Below, piece after piece: positions 17,425 to 25,957 of a stretch of DNA of 59,396 nucleotides; positions within the stretch are counted from its first letter, which is position 1; every line of letters begins with the position of its first letter. The notes beneath the pieces are model-generated. The model did no database searches. It was not told the origin of the DNA and saw only the letters and a program-made list of their open reading frames with translations. The stretch comes from Bdellovibrio sp. (lineage in GTDB: Bacteria > Bdellovibrionota > Bdellovibrionia > Bdellovibrionales > Bdellovibrionaceae), in NCBI GenBank assembly GCA_014376435.1, contig JACMRL010000012.1, forward strand, positions 1 through 59,396, in the 5' to 3' direction. Made by a program: the position numbers and the translations under genes.

Positions 17425-17838
17425 TTACAATTCTTTGACCATAAAAAACTTAGCACCTGTTTTTGGATAATTTTCTTGAGTCCATTTTACTTTGTAACGG
17501 TGTTTTTCATAGAAGGGCCTAGCTTGAAATTCTAAAGTGTCTAAAAGTGCATACTGGCAACCGCGCTTTCGGGCGGCTTCCTCTAAGTTGAGAAGTACCT
17601 GTGATCCTAAACCCTGACCGCGAAGGCTTTCGCTTATCCATAAATTATCTATTAATAGCCACAAACCAAAAGTTTTTGCGGCCACTCCACCAACAATCAT
17701 ATTTGAACTGTCGTGAATCGTTACGGCGATTGGTACTTTTTCTTTTATATTCCACCTTGCAAGATTGAATTCCTCTATTTTTTTATCAAAAAACGTGATT
17801 GTTTCCGTGGTTGGATTTTGATCAACATTGAGCTTCAT
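17425..17838 (-). CDS. GNAT-family N-acetyltransferase
   Basis: A 137-residue GNAT protein. The acetyl-CoA motif A is Ser-Leu-Arg-Gly-Gln-Gly-Leu-Gly-Ser-Gln-Val-Leu, preceded by the beta-4 strand Leu-Leu-Ile-Asp-Asn-Leu-Trp-Ile. The C-terminal Phe-Tyr-Glu-Lys-His-Arg-Tyr-Lys motif B follows. Length and layout match small-molecule acetyltransferases; the acceptor is unknown. ATG 17838 is preceded by an AAAGGGACC ribosome site. It is divergent from the ABC transporter genes. Confidence 0.85.
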   Translation of the reverse strand: MKLNVDQNPTTETITFFDKKIEEFNLARWNIKEKVPIAVTIHDSSNMIVGGVAAKTFGLWLLIDNLWISESLRGQGLGSQVLLNLEEAARKRGCQYALLDTLEFQARPFYEKHRYKVKWTQENYPKTGAKFFMVKEL

Positions 17839-18058
17839 AATATGCGGTCCCTTTTATAATTAAGATTTTAATACTGTTTAAGATTAGTTCAATGGCAAAA
17901 TATCAACATTTTAGTTTTTTGTTCGGAAGACAGAAAGTTTAAAAGCCAAATTCGTTCATTCAATGGATTGGTATCTGTACGGGTCCGGTTTAGGGCTGCG
18001 GAGAAGCAGTTACCAATAAATGTTTGAAAATTGCCCACAATTCGGTACGCTTAGATGC

Positions 18059-18805
18059 ATGATTGAAATCAGAAATTTAAGCAAATCCTATGGATTATTT
18101 ACCGCACTTAAAAATATTGATCTTCGTTTAGATCAAGGACTAACTCACGTTTTTTTAGGATCAAGCGGCAGTGGTAAATCAACCTTATTAAAAATGATAA
18201 GTGGCTTAGAAAAGCCTGATAACGGAAGTTTAGTCATATCCGGAAAAAATCAGATCGAAAGCAGTCAAAAAAAAATAAGCTCAGAAATTGGATACGTACT
18301 TCAAGATGCTTGTCTGTTTCCACATCTAAATTGTCTTCAAAATATAATTTTACCAGCAAAAATATCAAAATGGAGTAGCGATAAAATAAGTAACCGAGTT
18401 CATGAGCTAAGAGAGATTATGCAGCTACCAGAAAAACTACTCACAAAGTACCCGCAAGAATTAAGCGGAGGCCAGCGCCAGCGGATTGCCCTGATGAGAT
18501 CGTTGCTGCTGAATCCCCCCATTATATTACTTGATGAGCCCTTGGGTGCATTAGATCCCATCGTACGTGCGGATTTACAAAAAGATCTGAAGCAAGTATT
18601 TAATTTGCTTAATAAGACAGTCATTATCGTTACTCATGACATCAATGAGGCGGCTTTTTTCGGCCACACAATTTCTTTATTTCATGAAGGCCAATTAATC
18701 CAGCACGGGAATTTTGAAAGTTTTATGAAAAACCCAGCCAATGAATTTGTAACCCGTTTTATGAATGCACAAAAACCCTCAGCAGAGTTATTAAATTATT
18801 TATGA
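18059..18805 (+). CDS. opuCA: ABC transporter ATPase, quaternary-amine/osmoprotectant type
   Basis: 248 residues from ATG 18059. Walker A is Gly-Ser-Ser-Gly-Ser-Gly-Lys-Ser-Thr, the Q-loop lies in Val-Leu-Gln-Asp, the signature is Leu-Ser-Gly-Gly-Gln-Arg-Gln-Arg, Walker B is Ile-Ile-Leu-Leu-Asp-Glu-Pro and the H-loop is Val-Thr-His-Asp. It lacks the C-terminal CBS pair of full-length OpuCA/ProV, which fits the shorter OpuC/Osm-type ATPases. The downstream permease gene overlaps it by 4 bases (ATGA), so the two form the importer. The gene symbol is by family only. Confidence 0.85.
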   Translation: MIEIRNLSKSYGLFTALKNIDLRLDQGLTHVFLGSSGSGKSTLLKMISGLEKPDNGSLVISGKNQIESSQKKISSEIGYVLQDACLFPHLNCLQNIILPAKISKWSSDKISNRVHELREIMQLPEKLLTKYPQELSGGQRQRIALMRSLLLNPPIILLDEPLGALDPIVRADLQKDLKQVFNLLNKTVIIVTHDINEAAFFGHTISLFHEGQLIQHGNFESFMKNPANEFVTRFMNAQKPSAELLNYL

Positions 18806-20283
18806 AAACATCAATCTTAGTATTTTTCAGTTTATTTTTTTCTTTGAACGCAAGCTCGACGGAAAAATCAACGATAACGGTTGCTTCAAAACCATTCACT
18901 GAAAGCTACATACTCGCTGAAATACTTGCGCAAACGATTGAAAATGTTGGCGAACTAAACGTGCAGCGACGTATGGGAATTGGGGCCACGGGAATTATCT
19001 ATGAATCTTTAAAGTCCAAAGAAATAGATATTTACCCTGAGTACACGGGCACGATCTCTGAAACTATTCTAAAAAATAAAAACTTAAAAAAAATTGATGA
19101 TATTAATTTAGCTCTGAATGATGAACAACTTGCCATTACCGCAAGTCTGGGGTTTGGTAACAACTATGCACTGGCGATGCAGAAAAAAAGTGCGCAACAG
19201 CTCAATTTATTGCAATTAAGCGATCTTAAAAAAAATCAAGAACTACGTGTCGGTTTTACCCACGAGTTTATGAAACGCGAAGATGGTTATGAAGCATTTA
19301 CAAAATTTTATGACATAAAACTTTCAAATGTAAGTGGGATGGAACATAGTCTAGCATATCAATCTCTGTCGGAAAATAAATTGGATCTAATCGAAGTGTA
19401 TTCCACAGATGCCAAAATAAAAAAGTATAATTTGTGGGTTTTAAAAGACGATAAGTTTTTTTTCCCGCAATATTTAGCCGTTTTTTTGTATCGCAAAGAT
19501 TTAGAAATAAAGTTTTCAAAAACTTGGCAAGCCATTCGAAGAATTGAGTCTCAAATTAGTGAAGATAAAATGATTGAGCTGAATGCTAAGGTCGAAATTG
19601 ATGGCTGGAGTTTTGAAAAAACAGCTGCTTATTTTTTAAATACCCAGGAAAACCCAACGACAGGATATTGGCAAAGTTTTTTACAAGCAACAAAACAGCA
19701 CTTATCGCTTGTTTTTATTTCCCTTCTTCTGGCCATCGTTTTGGGATTACCACTAGGAATTTTAGCGGCCCGATTTACTTTCCTAGGACAGCTTATTTTA
19801 ATTTCAACTAGTCTGCTACAAACTATTCCCTCATTAGCTTTGCTTTGTTTTTTAATTCCATTTTTTGGCGTAGGTTACACCACCGCGGTCGTCGCGCTTT
19901 TTTTGTACGCACTGTTACCGATTGTTCGAAATACTTATTTAGGTATATCCAACATCGATTCAAAGTTTAAAGATTCAGCTTTTGTGATAGGACTTTCTTC
20001 ATTTCAACGACTGTATCTGGTAGAAATTCCATTGGCGGCTCCCGCAATTTTATCCGGCATTAAGCTTTCGGCAGTGATGAACGTGGGAACGGCAACTTTG
20101 GCCGCATTTATCGGTGCCGGGGGCTACGGGGCTATTATTGTGACCGGCCTGGCACTTAATAATACAAAGATTATTTTACAAGGCGCTATTCCTTCTGCGG
20201 TGCTAGCCGTATTGATTTATTTTCTTTTTGAGTTGATTGATTATTTGGTTATTCCCAAAGGAATAGCTGGGCGGGGCAAGTAA
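18802..20283 (+). CDS. Fused substrate-binding protein and permease of osmoprotectant ABC importer
   Basis: 493 residues. After a signal-like N terminus (residues 1-20), residues about 24-270 form an OpuAC/ProX-type binding domain (Ala-Ser-Lys-Pro-Phe-Thr-Glu-Ser, Tyr-Pro-Glu-Tyr-Thr-Gly-Thr, Val-Tyr-Ser-Thr-Asp). Residues about 285-493 form a BPD permease with the EAA-like loop and 5-6 helices ending Ile-Pro-Lys-Gly-Ile-Ala-Gly-Arg-Gly. Predicted substrates are glycine betaine, choline or carnitine. The binding domain is N-terminal to the permease, the reverse of the OpuABC/BusAB order I know from lactococci. The ATG overlaps the ATPase stop. Confidence 0.87.
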   Translation: MKTSILVFFSLFFSLNASSTEKSTITVASKPFTESYILAEILAQTIENVGELNVQRRMGIGATGIIYESLKSKEIDIYPEYTGTISETILKNKNLKKIDDINLALNDEQLAITASLGFGNNYALAMQKKSAQQLNLLQLSDLKKNQELRVGFTHEFMKREDGYEAFTKFYDIKLSNVSGMEHSLAYQSLSENKLDLIEVYSTDAKIKKYNLWVLKDDKFFFPQYLAVFLYRKDLEIKFSKTWQAIRRIESQISEDKMIELNAKVEIDGWSFEKTAAYFLNTQENPTTGYWQSFLQATKQHLSLVFISLLLAIVLGLPLGILAARFTFLGQLILISTSLLQTIPSLALLCFLIPFFGVGYTTAVVALFLYALLPIVRNTYLGISNIDSKFKDSAFVIGLSSFQRLYLVEIPLAAPAILSGIKLSAVMNVGTATLAAFIGAGGYGAIIVTGLALNNTKIILQGAIPSAVLAVLIYFLFELIDYLVIPKGIAGRGK

Positions 20284-20292
20284 TGTCTGGAT

Positions 20293-21147
20293 TTAGCTTA
20301 AGCTAAATTCTTCGCTGATATTGAACTTCATGCGTTTGTCGTTATGTCTAAACTCAATTTCGCAAGATCGAAGTGCAATGGCATTAGGTTGAAAAGCTGA
20401 TTTAGCTCCGTAAAGTAAGTCGCCGCTAACGGGAGCGTGCAGATGCGATAACTGAGATCTGATTTGATGAGTTCTTCCGGTTAAAAGATTAAGTTTAACC
20501 CAAGATAGCTTCGGTGATACCTGTTTTTGATCTAGAATTTCTAATTCGCAAAGCGGCCAATCTTTAGTAACTTGATCAGATAATTTTTTGGGAGTGCCCG
20601 GTCCGGGGTCCATATAATGAGTTAATTTGCTGGGTAAGTTTTGCGTACTTTCAATCAACGCTACATATTTTTTTCTTACGTTACGATGTTGCATCTGCAT
20701 ATTAAAATCTTTTACAAAAGATTGCTTCTTCCCATAGACAATCAACCCCGAAGTTAATGTATCAAGCCGATGTGTTACAAAAAGCGGAAACTTACGCGCA
20801 AGACTAACCTGTGTAAGCGCGTCCTCAACCGCATTATCAACCGATGGATGGCTAGGTACGCCGGAAGGCTTATTCAAAACCAAGAAAAAATCATTTTCAA
20901 AAATAATCAACGAACTCCACGGATAAGCGCAGTTATATCTGCGCGGTTTCGTGTGAACACGAAAAGAACTATTCTCCGCGATAAATTTGTCTTTTACTTG
21001 TCGTTCGTTATTAACATAGATGGCACCAAGTTTAAGTAGATCTTCAAAATTTTTTGAATTTAAAGTAAGGTGTTCGTAAAGAATTTCGCTCAATAAATTG
21101 AATTCTTTATTATTAAAGTGGTTAACGCCGTCATCAAAAGCGATCAT
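20293..21147 (-). CDS. RluA-family RNA pseudouridine synthase
   Basis: 284 residues. The catalytic motif is His-Arg-Leu-Asp-Thr-Leu-Thr-Ser-Gly (Asp129), close to the RluA consensus HRLDxxTSG, followed by the late motif Leu-Leu-Thr-Gly-Arg-Thr-His-Gln-Ile-Arg. The N-terminal 60 residues (Gly-Ala-Ile-Tyr-Val-Asn) resemble a short S4-like region. It converts specific uridines in rRNA or tRNA to pseudouridine; the exact target cannot be assigned. It converges with the ABC importer operon. Confidence 0.9.
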   Translation of the reverse strand: MIAFDDGVNHFNNKEFNLLSEILYEHLTLNSKNFEDLLKLGAIYVNNERQVKDKFIAENSSFRVHTKPRRYNCAYPWSSLIIFENDFFLVLNKPSGVPSHPSVDNAVEDALTQVSLARKFPLFVTHRLDTLTSGLIVYGKKQSFVKDFNMQMQHRNVRKKYVALIESTQNLPSKLTHYMDPGPGTPKKLSDQVTKDWPLCELEILDQKQVSPKLSWVKLNLLTGRTHQIRSQLSHLHAPVSGDLLYGAKSAFQPNAIALRSCEIEFRHNDKRMKFNISEEFSLS

Positions 21148-21733
21148 GCTAAAACTCTACTTACTTTTTCAAAAAAAATCCAGAATAATAAACAATAAAT
21201 AGAATTGTCTAAAAAAAATTTTAATCTAATAGCGTAAGTCACTTCGCCACGAGAATTGGAAAAAATGCACACGTTGTTTTTGACTTTTTCAGGAATTTTT
21301 AGAACCTATCGCTTTTTATGAAAGATTTAAAAAGTATAAAAGTATCGACACCAAAAATTCCCCCCTACGAGACAAATTCTTAAAAAAAGGCTGCCCATTT
21401 TATGCCGGTGTAGATATGAAAAAATTTGTTTAAGTGAATGAACGGATTTCAGCTGCAAAGCACGCGCGCGCAGTTCAAGTTTCTCAGATCCCATTTCGCA
21501 AGCAATACTTTTCTTAGATCGCTAAATTGAAATCGAGCAAACTCAAATTATAAATGCATTTACATTTGAACTTTCAAAAGTAAAACACCCGCCAGCGCGT
21601 GACGGCATCAGATTGCGGACTATTTTTTAGGTTTTTTTGCATATTATGTACAAAATAGCCCCTCAATCATGTTAATTTACGATATTATTGCTTTAAACCA
21701 CGAAATAAGACGTATTCATGTTACAACTTAGGC
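21148..21733. other. 586-base intergenic region, no gene seen
   Basis: AT-rich, with no reading frame I can support and no recognisable RNA gene. The last 100 bases (T-rich stretches and TTACGATATTATTGC around 21675) are likely to hold the promoter of the downstream kinase gene. Confidence 0.3.
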
Positions 21734-22915
21734 ATGAACAAATCTGAGCAGACATTCAATACCGAGCGAACGAATACCGATAAAAGTTTAGTCGATGAGC
21801 GCGAAAAAACAAATCGCTCGTTAAATAAAGCTAAAGGTGCTGCCGAAAAATTAACTGACGAAAAAGTTCAAATTAACCGCGCTGAGGCAGATGAAGATAC
21901 CCAAATGGCCCGTGATTTGGCCGATACCAAGCGGTCTGCCGGCCACACGGCATCTGAAACCAAAAATGAAAAAATTACGGAGCGCAGAATTGGTGAAGAG
22001 CGTAGCCGCTCGGACGCCGCCGTTGAGCTAGAGCGAACGCGCGTCGATATCGCCATCGTCCAAGAGCGTGAATCTAAAAGTGTGATTGAAACAAAATTTT
22101 TAGATCAAGAGCGCCAATTAACCGACAAGAATTTAAAAATCGAAAGAACCTTAACGGATTCTGTGGTGCTAACGACGTCGGTTGAACTTATCACTGAAGT
22201 TGAGGCCCACACAAAAACAAAAATTTCATTAACAACTCGCGATGAATTTTTAGCGATCGTCAGCCATGATCTGCGTAACCCGATTGGCGCAGTATCATCA
22301 TGTATGGATATGTTATTAGATTCAGCTATCGAAAGAAGCTTAAGCACAGATACCGTAAATTGGTTACATCTGGCTAAGCGCAATGCGGATTCGTCATTAC
22401 GATTAATCGGCGACATTTTAGATATGGAAAGAATGGCTGAAGGAAAACTAGAATTAAATTCAACTTTGCATGAGATTGAATCAATCATTGCAGACTCGGT
22501 TGAAAATTTCGTGCACGCAGCCGCCTTAAAGAATGTCACTATTAGCACTGAGCAAGTTACGCCCTGTGCAATTTTCTGTGACCGTGACCGCGTGCTGCAG
22601 GTGTTATCCAATTTAATTGGCAACGCGCTTAAGTATACTCCAAAAACGGGTCAGATCGATTTAATCACGGCTCGGACAAATAATTATCTGACGGTTTCAG
22701 TCCGCGACAATGGTCCCGGCATTCCAAAAGAAAAAGCAAAAACAATATTCGAAAAATTTACGCAACTTTCGTCATCCGACCGCACCGGGCTTGGATTGGG
22801 CCTGCACATTTCAAAAATGTTAGTTGAGGCCCACGATGGTAATTTGTGGGTGGTTTCAACCTTAGGAGTGGGCAGTACGTTTTCTTTCCGCTTACCAATA
22901 GTGAAATCGGTTTAG
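21734..22915 (+). CDS. Soluble histidine kinase with long charged coiled-coil sensor region
   Basis: 393 residues. Residues 1-165 are an extremely charged helix made of repeated Thr-Asp/Glu-Arg-containing segments (for example Glu-Arg-Thr-Asn-Thr-Asp-Lys-Ser-Leu), with no membrane span, PAS or GAF. HisKA follows with His178 (Ile-Val-Ser-His-Asp-Leu-Arg-Asn), then HATPase_c with N-box Asn-Leu-Ile-Gly-Asn-Ala-Leu-Lys-Tyr, G1 Asp-Asn-Gly-Pro-Gly and G2 Gly-Leu-Gly-Leu-Gly-Leu-His. It is an orphan with no adjacent response regulator. The coil may sense through a bound partner or set dimer register. Confidence 0.88.
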   Translation: MNKSEQTFNTERTNTDKSLVDEREKTNRSLNKAKGAAEKLTDEKVQINRAEADEDTQMARDLADTKRSAGHTASETKNEKITERRIGEERSRSDAAVELERTRVDIAIVQERESKSVIETKFLDQERQLTDKNLKIERTLTDSVVLTTSVELITEVEAHTKTKISLTTRDEFLAIVSHDLRNPIGAVSSCMDMLLDSAIERSLSTDTVNWLHLAKRNADSSLRLIGDILDMERMAEGKLELNSTLHEIESIIADSVENFVHAAALKNVTISTEQVTPCAIFCDRDRVLQVLSNLIGNALKYTPKTGQIDLITARTNNYLTVSVRDNGPGIPKEKAKTIFEKFTQLSSSDRTGLGLGLHISKMLVEAHDGNLWVVSTLGVGSTFSFRLPIVKSV

Positions 22916-22971
22916 CCAAACTATGGGGTAGCGCAAACCGCGTGATTATACTCATTGGCAAGTTGAGTCCC

Positions 22972-23227
22972 TTAGTTATCATATTTAAAGCGAGCTTGCT
23001 CAGTTGTAACTTGGTAATTGATAACGGCTAAATTATTTTGCGCTTGATATTCATCACGAGCTATCAACATGTCGTCATTGTGTCGAGTTCACGCGTCTTG
23101 GATTGCAGCGATTTCGTAGCTGCATTGTTGATTAAGATTTTGTACATGCTGTTCGTAACACTCCAATGACATATCATAATCTTGATTAAGCCGTTAGGGA
23201 GATAACGATTAAAATTAAATTTTTCAT
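22972..23227 (-). pseudogene. Decayed small secreted protein
   Basis: Minus-strand ATG 23227 begins a hydrophobic leader (Met-Lys-Asn-Leu-Ile-Leu-Ile-Val-Ile-Ser-Leu-Thr-Ala) that ends at a TAA. Shifting frame by one base continues into a plausible mature peptide (Gln-Asp-Tyr-Asp-Met-Ser-Leu-Glu-Cys, later Asn-Gln-Gln-Cys-Ser-Tyr) that is interrupted by one TGA and then stays open to TAA 22972. One frameshift plus one nonsense codon in an otherwise good signal-plus-mature layout suggests a pseudogene. A sequencing error is the alternative. Confidence 0.4.
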
Positions 23228-23398
23228 TTCTAACGTGCAATCGATTTAATTTGTATTAGAAGTTTGGATTCATTGCCCGGCGCAATTTCGCAGTTCAATT
23301 TTTAAAATCAATTCGCCATAAGAATTTTAGATTTTTTCAGCGAGTTCGGTAAAGTGTTGTGGCCAAGTGCCATCATATTTTTTTGTGAAAATTCAAAC

Positions 23399-23665
23399 CT
23401 ACTTATGATCATCCCGCGGATCCCAGCCGGTATCATCGCGCCAACGAAAAAGATTTTCAACCTGTTCGCGCGCCCACGGAGTCGTTCTTAAAAATTTTAA
23501 ACTTGATTTAATACTTGGATCTTGAGTGAAGCAACGAATCGTAATTTTTTCGCCAAGGCGTTCCCAGCCGTAAATTTCGACGAGTTTGGTAACCATCATC
23601 TCTAAAGTGATACCCTCAGCTGGGTATTTATTTTTGCGTGGCTTTGTATTTTGGTTGTCTTCCAT
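23399..23665 (-). CDS. VF530/DUF2132-family small DNA-binding-like protein
   Basis: 88 residues. It matches the DUF2132 (VF530) family by Gly-Ile-Thr-Leu-Glu-x-Met, Leu-Val-Glu-x-Tyr-Gly-Trp-Glu-x-Leu, Ile-x-Ile-Arg-Cys-Phe and [11 protein letters not shown]-x-Thr-Pro-Trp-Ala-Arg. The structure-based annotation of the family suggests double-stranded DNA binding; the cellular role is unknown. The C-terminal Trp/Asp-rich tail is slightly longer than the core domain. ATG 23665. Confidence 0.85.
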   Translation of the reverse strand: MEDNQNTKPRKNKYPAEGITLEMMVTKLVEIYGWERLGEKITIRCFTQDPSIKSSLKFLRTTPWAREQVENLFRWRDDTGWDPRDDHK

Positions 23666-23720
23666 CTTTGAACTATTTCATATTTAAATATGAAAGTAAA
23701 TCAATACAAGTTACGTAAAA

Positions 23721-23752
23721 ACCGCTCTGTTTTGAATTAAAACTCGAGCGGT
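23721..23752 (-). terminator. Terminator of the ohr gene
   Basis: ACCGCTC (23721-23727) pairs with GAGCGGT (23746-23752), with an inner GTTTT/AAAAC stem. On the minus strand the stem is followed by TTTTTACG. Position and orientation fit a rho-independent terminator for ohr. Confidence 0.65.
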
Positions 23753-23789
23753 CTAATAGGAATTTTTCTTAGATATTAATTAAGGGCTC

Positions 23790-24218
23790 TTATAAAACAT
23801 GTATACGCACGTCGATATTACCGCGTGTCGCATTTGAGTACGGGCAAACTTGGTGAGCTTTTTCCACCAAATCATTGGCTGCCGACTTTTCCATTCCTGG
23901 AATTGAAATATTCATATCAACTTCGATACCAAATCCGCCGGGAATTGCGCCGATACCAACGTGACTTTCAATCGCCAAATCGCTCGGAAGAGTAATTTTA
24001 TGTTGAGCGGCTACAAATTTCATTGCACCGATAAAGCAAGCTGAATACCCAGCCGCAAATAATTGCTCAGGATTAGTGCCATCGCCGCCGGCTCCGCCTA
24101 ATTCTTTTGGTGTCGTTAATTTAACGTCGACGACGTTATCGTTAGAAATAGCGCGGCCATCTCGTCCTCCGGTTGCTTTTGCTTTTCCTACGTAGACAAC
24201 TTTTTCAATCTTTTTCAT
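23790..24218 (-). CDS. ohr: Organic hydroperoxide resistance protein Ohr
   Basis: A 142-residue Ohr/OsmC-family thiol peroxidase. The two redox cysteines are Cys61 (Tyr-Ser-Ala-Cys-Phe) and Cys125 (Gln-Val-Cys-Pro-Tyr-Ser), and the family landmark Pro-Glu-Gln-Leu-Phe-Ala-Ala-Gly is just before Cys61. The Ohr-type short N-terminal strand Val-Val-Tyr-Val-Gly-Lys-Ala distinguishes it from OsmC. It reduces fatty-acid and organic hydroperoxides in the cytosol with lipoyl/thiol reductants. Divergent from ohrR, with two inverted repeats between them. Confidence 0.93.
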   Translation of the reverse strand: MKKIEKVVYVGKAKATGGRDGRAISNDNVVDVKLTTPKELGGAGGDGTNPEQLFAAGYSACFIGAMKFVAAQHKITLPSDLAIESHVGIGAIPGGFGIEVDMNISIPGMEKSAANDLVEKAHQVCPYSNATRGNIDVRIHVL

Positions 24219-24271
24219 ATGTGCTCCTATTTATTGAGGGTTCAATCGTAAATCTTGTTATAATGATTGCA

Positions 24272-24286
24272 TACAATTAAATTGTA
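24272..24286. promoter_or_regulatory. Probable OhrR operator (perfect inverted repeat)
   Basis: TACAATTAAATTGTA is a perfect 7-1-7 inverted repeat that closely matches the known TACAATT-AATTGTA OhrR box. It lies in the ohr/ohrR divergent spacer, 54 bases upstream of the ohr start, where it could block both promoters. Confidence 0.8.
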
Positions 24287-24294
24287 CACAATAT

Positions 24295-24318
24295 ATTTAA
24301 ATTGATTGCAATTTAAAT
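24295..24318. promoter_or_regulatory. Second inverted repeat in ohr/ohrR spacer
   Basis: ATTTAAATTG (24295-24304) and CAATTTAAAT (24309-24318) pair perfectly around ATTG. The ATTG/CAAT core resembles the first operator, and the repeat lies 41 bases before ohrR, so it may be a second, autoregulatory OhrR site. Confidence 0.55.
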
Positions 24319-24358
24319 GTGGTGGTTATAACGTAAAGTGTTGAAATGAGGCGATTTT

Positions 24359-24817
24359 ATGAAATCAAACCAGGATTTATTTTTAGAAAACCAACTTTGT
24401 TTTGCCCTTTATTCATGCTCGTTAACCATGGGTAAAGCCTACCAGCCGCTGCTGAAAGGACTTGGCGTTACGTACCCGCAGTATCTGGTTTTATTGATCC
24501 TGTGGCAGGCTGATCAGGTGTCCGTATCAACATTGGGGCAGCAGTTGTATTTAGATTCAGGAACATTAACTCCACTTCTAAAACGCCTTGAGGTAGCAAA
24601 ATTAATTTGCCGTGAACGCTCTTCCAAAGACGAGCGACAAGTTATCGTCAGCCTAACAGCCGCCGGAAAAAATTTGAAAAAAAAGGCGTCTGAATTTCCA
24701 AAAAAAATTCTATGCGCCATGGAAAGCTCTGGTAATGAAGCGCGTGCTGTGACAAAAACATTAGGAACATTGCGCGCAAGTTTATTAACCAGTGAGCTTT
24801 TAAAAAAGAAAAAGTAA
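24359..24817 (+). CDS. ohrR: OhrR, MarR-family peroxide-sensing repressor
   Basis: A 152-residue winged-helix MarR protein. The reactive cysteine is near the N terminus (Asn-Gln-Leu-Cys14-Phe-Ala-Leu-Tyr), equivalent to OhrR Cys15, followed by Tyr residues expected to hydrogen-bond it. The DNA-binding wing Arg-Ser-Ser-Lys-Asp-Glu-Arg-Gln-Val is intact. Oxidation of the Cys by organic hydroperoxide releases DNA and derepresses ohr. ATG 24359 follows TGAGGCGA. Divergence from ohr and the operators support the call. Confidence 0.93.
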   Translation: MKSNQDLFLENQLCFALYSCSLTMGKAYQPLLKGLGVTYPQYLVLLILWQADQVSVSTLGQQLYLDSGTLTPLLKRLEVAKLICRERSSKDERQVIVSLTAAGKNLKKKASEFPKKILCAMESSGNEARAVTKTLGTLRASLLTSELLKKKK

Positions 24818-25182
24818 AGCAGCTAAAAAAACGAAGTCATAAAAAATTTACTTAAGCTTGTTTGTACCTAAATAAGCTATTCTAATCCAATTTCGACATC
24901 GGATTTAGCTTCTGAAGAAAGTTTTTTTATTTTCTCAAAAATTGAAATAGTTTTTTTATATTTCTTGAGCTTCGGGTTTTGCATTCGCCATTTGTACTAA
25001 AGAAACATATCCATATTTTAGTGAAATTAGGCTTTGCCATGCTCGCAAGCAGGTTCCACGTTAAAAATGCCACCTCGTGACCTAAACAAGAATATTTATA
25101 AATTTATAAAAAAACTCGATATAAAAAAAAATGGAACCTGCATCGGTTGCTAAGCAAGTCTTTCTCTTGGTAGACTATAACG
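24818..25182. promoter_or_regulatory. Leader/promoter region of the carotenoid operon with repeats
   Basis: 365 AT-rich bases, no gene seen. It contains a 9-base inverted repeat CAGGTTCCA (25050-25058) / TGGAACCTG (25132-25140) about 74 bases apart. Between the arms are two tandem copies of the palindrome TTTATAAA (25095-25110). The right arm ends 42 bases before the crtW GTG start. This could be a looping operator or a leader structure controlling the light-harvesting operon; no protein or ligand can be named. Confidence 0.4.
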
Positions 25183-25896
25183 GTGAACGGACTGGTTGTT
25201 GCTTTATTCATTTTTTTTTCTTGGTTATTTGCACTTATTTTTGGTTTGACACAAGGTCAAGTTTCAAATGTCTCCGAAGGACTTAAGTACTTTTGGCTTA
25301 TGATTATTATTCAACTTCTTTTTGTGGGTCTTTTTATAACCGTACATGACGCCTGCCATGGTTCAGTGGCTCCGAACAAACCCAGGATAAACCTTTGGAT
25401 TGGTCGCATATTTGCTTTTGCCTATGCAGCCATTTCCTTTGACACTTTAGCGCGCAAACATCAGGAACATCATCGTTATTCAGGGACCAAACTAGATCCC
25501 GATTTTTATCGGGATGGAACAAAATCTTTTTTTCCCTGGTTCTTCCATTTTTTGAAACAATACATTTCTCTTAAACAAATTTTGATAATGACGGGCGTCG
25601 CTCAAGTCTTGATTCATGTAGTTCATTTACCAGAGGCCAATGTTTTTATTTTTTGGGTAATCCCATCTATCTTGAGTCTGTTACAGCTTTTTTATTTTGG
25701 AACTTACTTGCCCCATAAAAAAAGAAGTGATGTCTTTTTTGAAGATTCGCACCATACATTAGACGTTAGACTGCCGCTTTTCATTTCGTTTGTAAGTTGC
25801 TATCATTTTGGAGCCTTCCACCATTCGCACCATCAATTTCCTGGCACATCTTGGTTTCTGCTACCGCGTTTTAAAAGGAAAGTTTTTGAAGCCTGA
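25183..25896 (+). CDS. crtW: Beta-carotene ketolase CrtW
   Basis: 237 residues, membrane-bound fatty-acid-desaturase-like di-iron oxygenase. The His clusters match CrtW: His-Asp-Ala-Cys-His (55-59), His-Gln-Glu-His-His (93-97), and His208...His213-His214-Ser-His-His (to 217) within Cys-Tyr-His-Phe-Gly-Ala-Phe. The landmarks Thr-Lys-Leu-Asp-Pro-Asp and Phe-Gly-Thr-Tyr-Leu-Pro-His-Lys are CrtW-specific. It adds a 4-keto group to beta-ionone rings. The start is GTG 25183. First gene of a five-gene plus-strand operon; a 4-keto ring is what antenna carotenoids of xanthorhodopsins carry. Confidence 0.9.
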   Translation: MNGLVVALFIFFSWLFALIFGLTQGQVSNVSEGLKYFWLMIIIQLLFVGLFITVHDACHGSVAPNKPRINLWIGRIFAFAYAAISFDTLARKHQEHHRYSGTKLDPDFYRDGTKSFFPWFFHFLKQYISLKQILIMTGVAQVLIHVVHLPEANVFIFWVIPSILSLLQLFYFGTYLPHKKRSDVFFEDSHHTLDVRLPLFISFVSCYHFGAFHHSHHQFPGTSWFLLPRFKRKVFEA

Positions 25897-25957
25897 TTTG
25901 CTTTCTGTATCCATTAAATCCGGTAGATGAATAACCTCTGCCTTTTAAGGTTACAAA

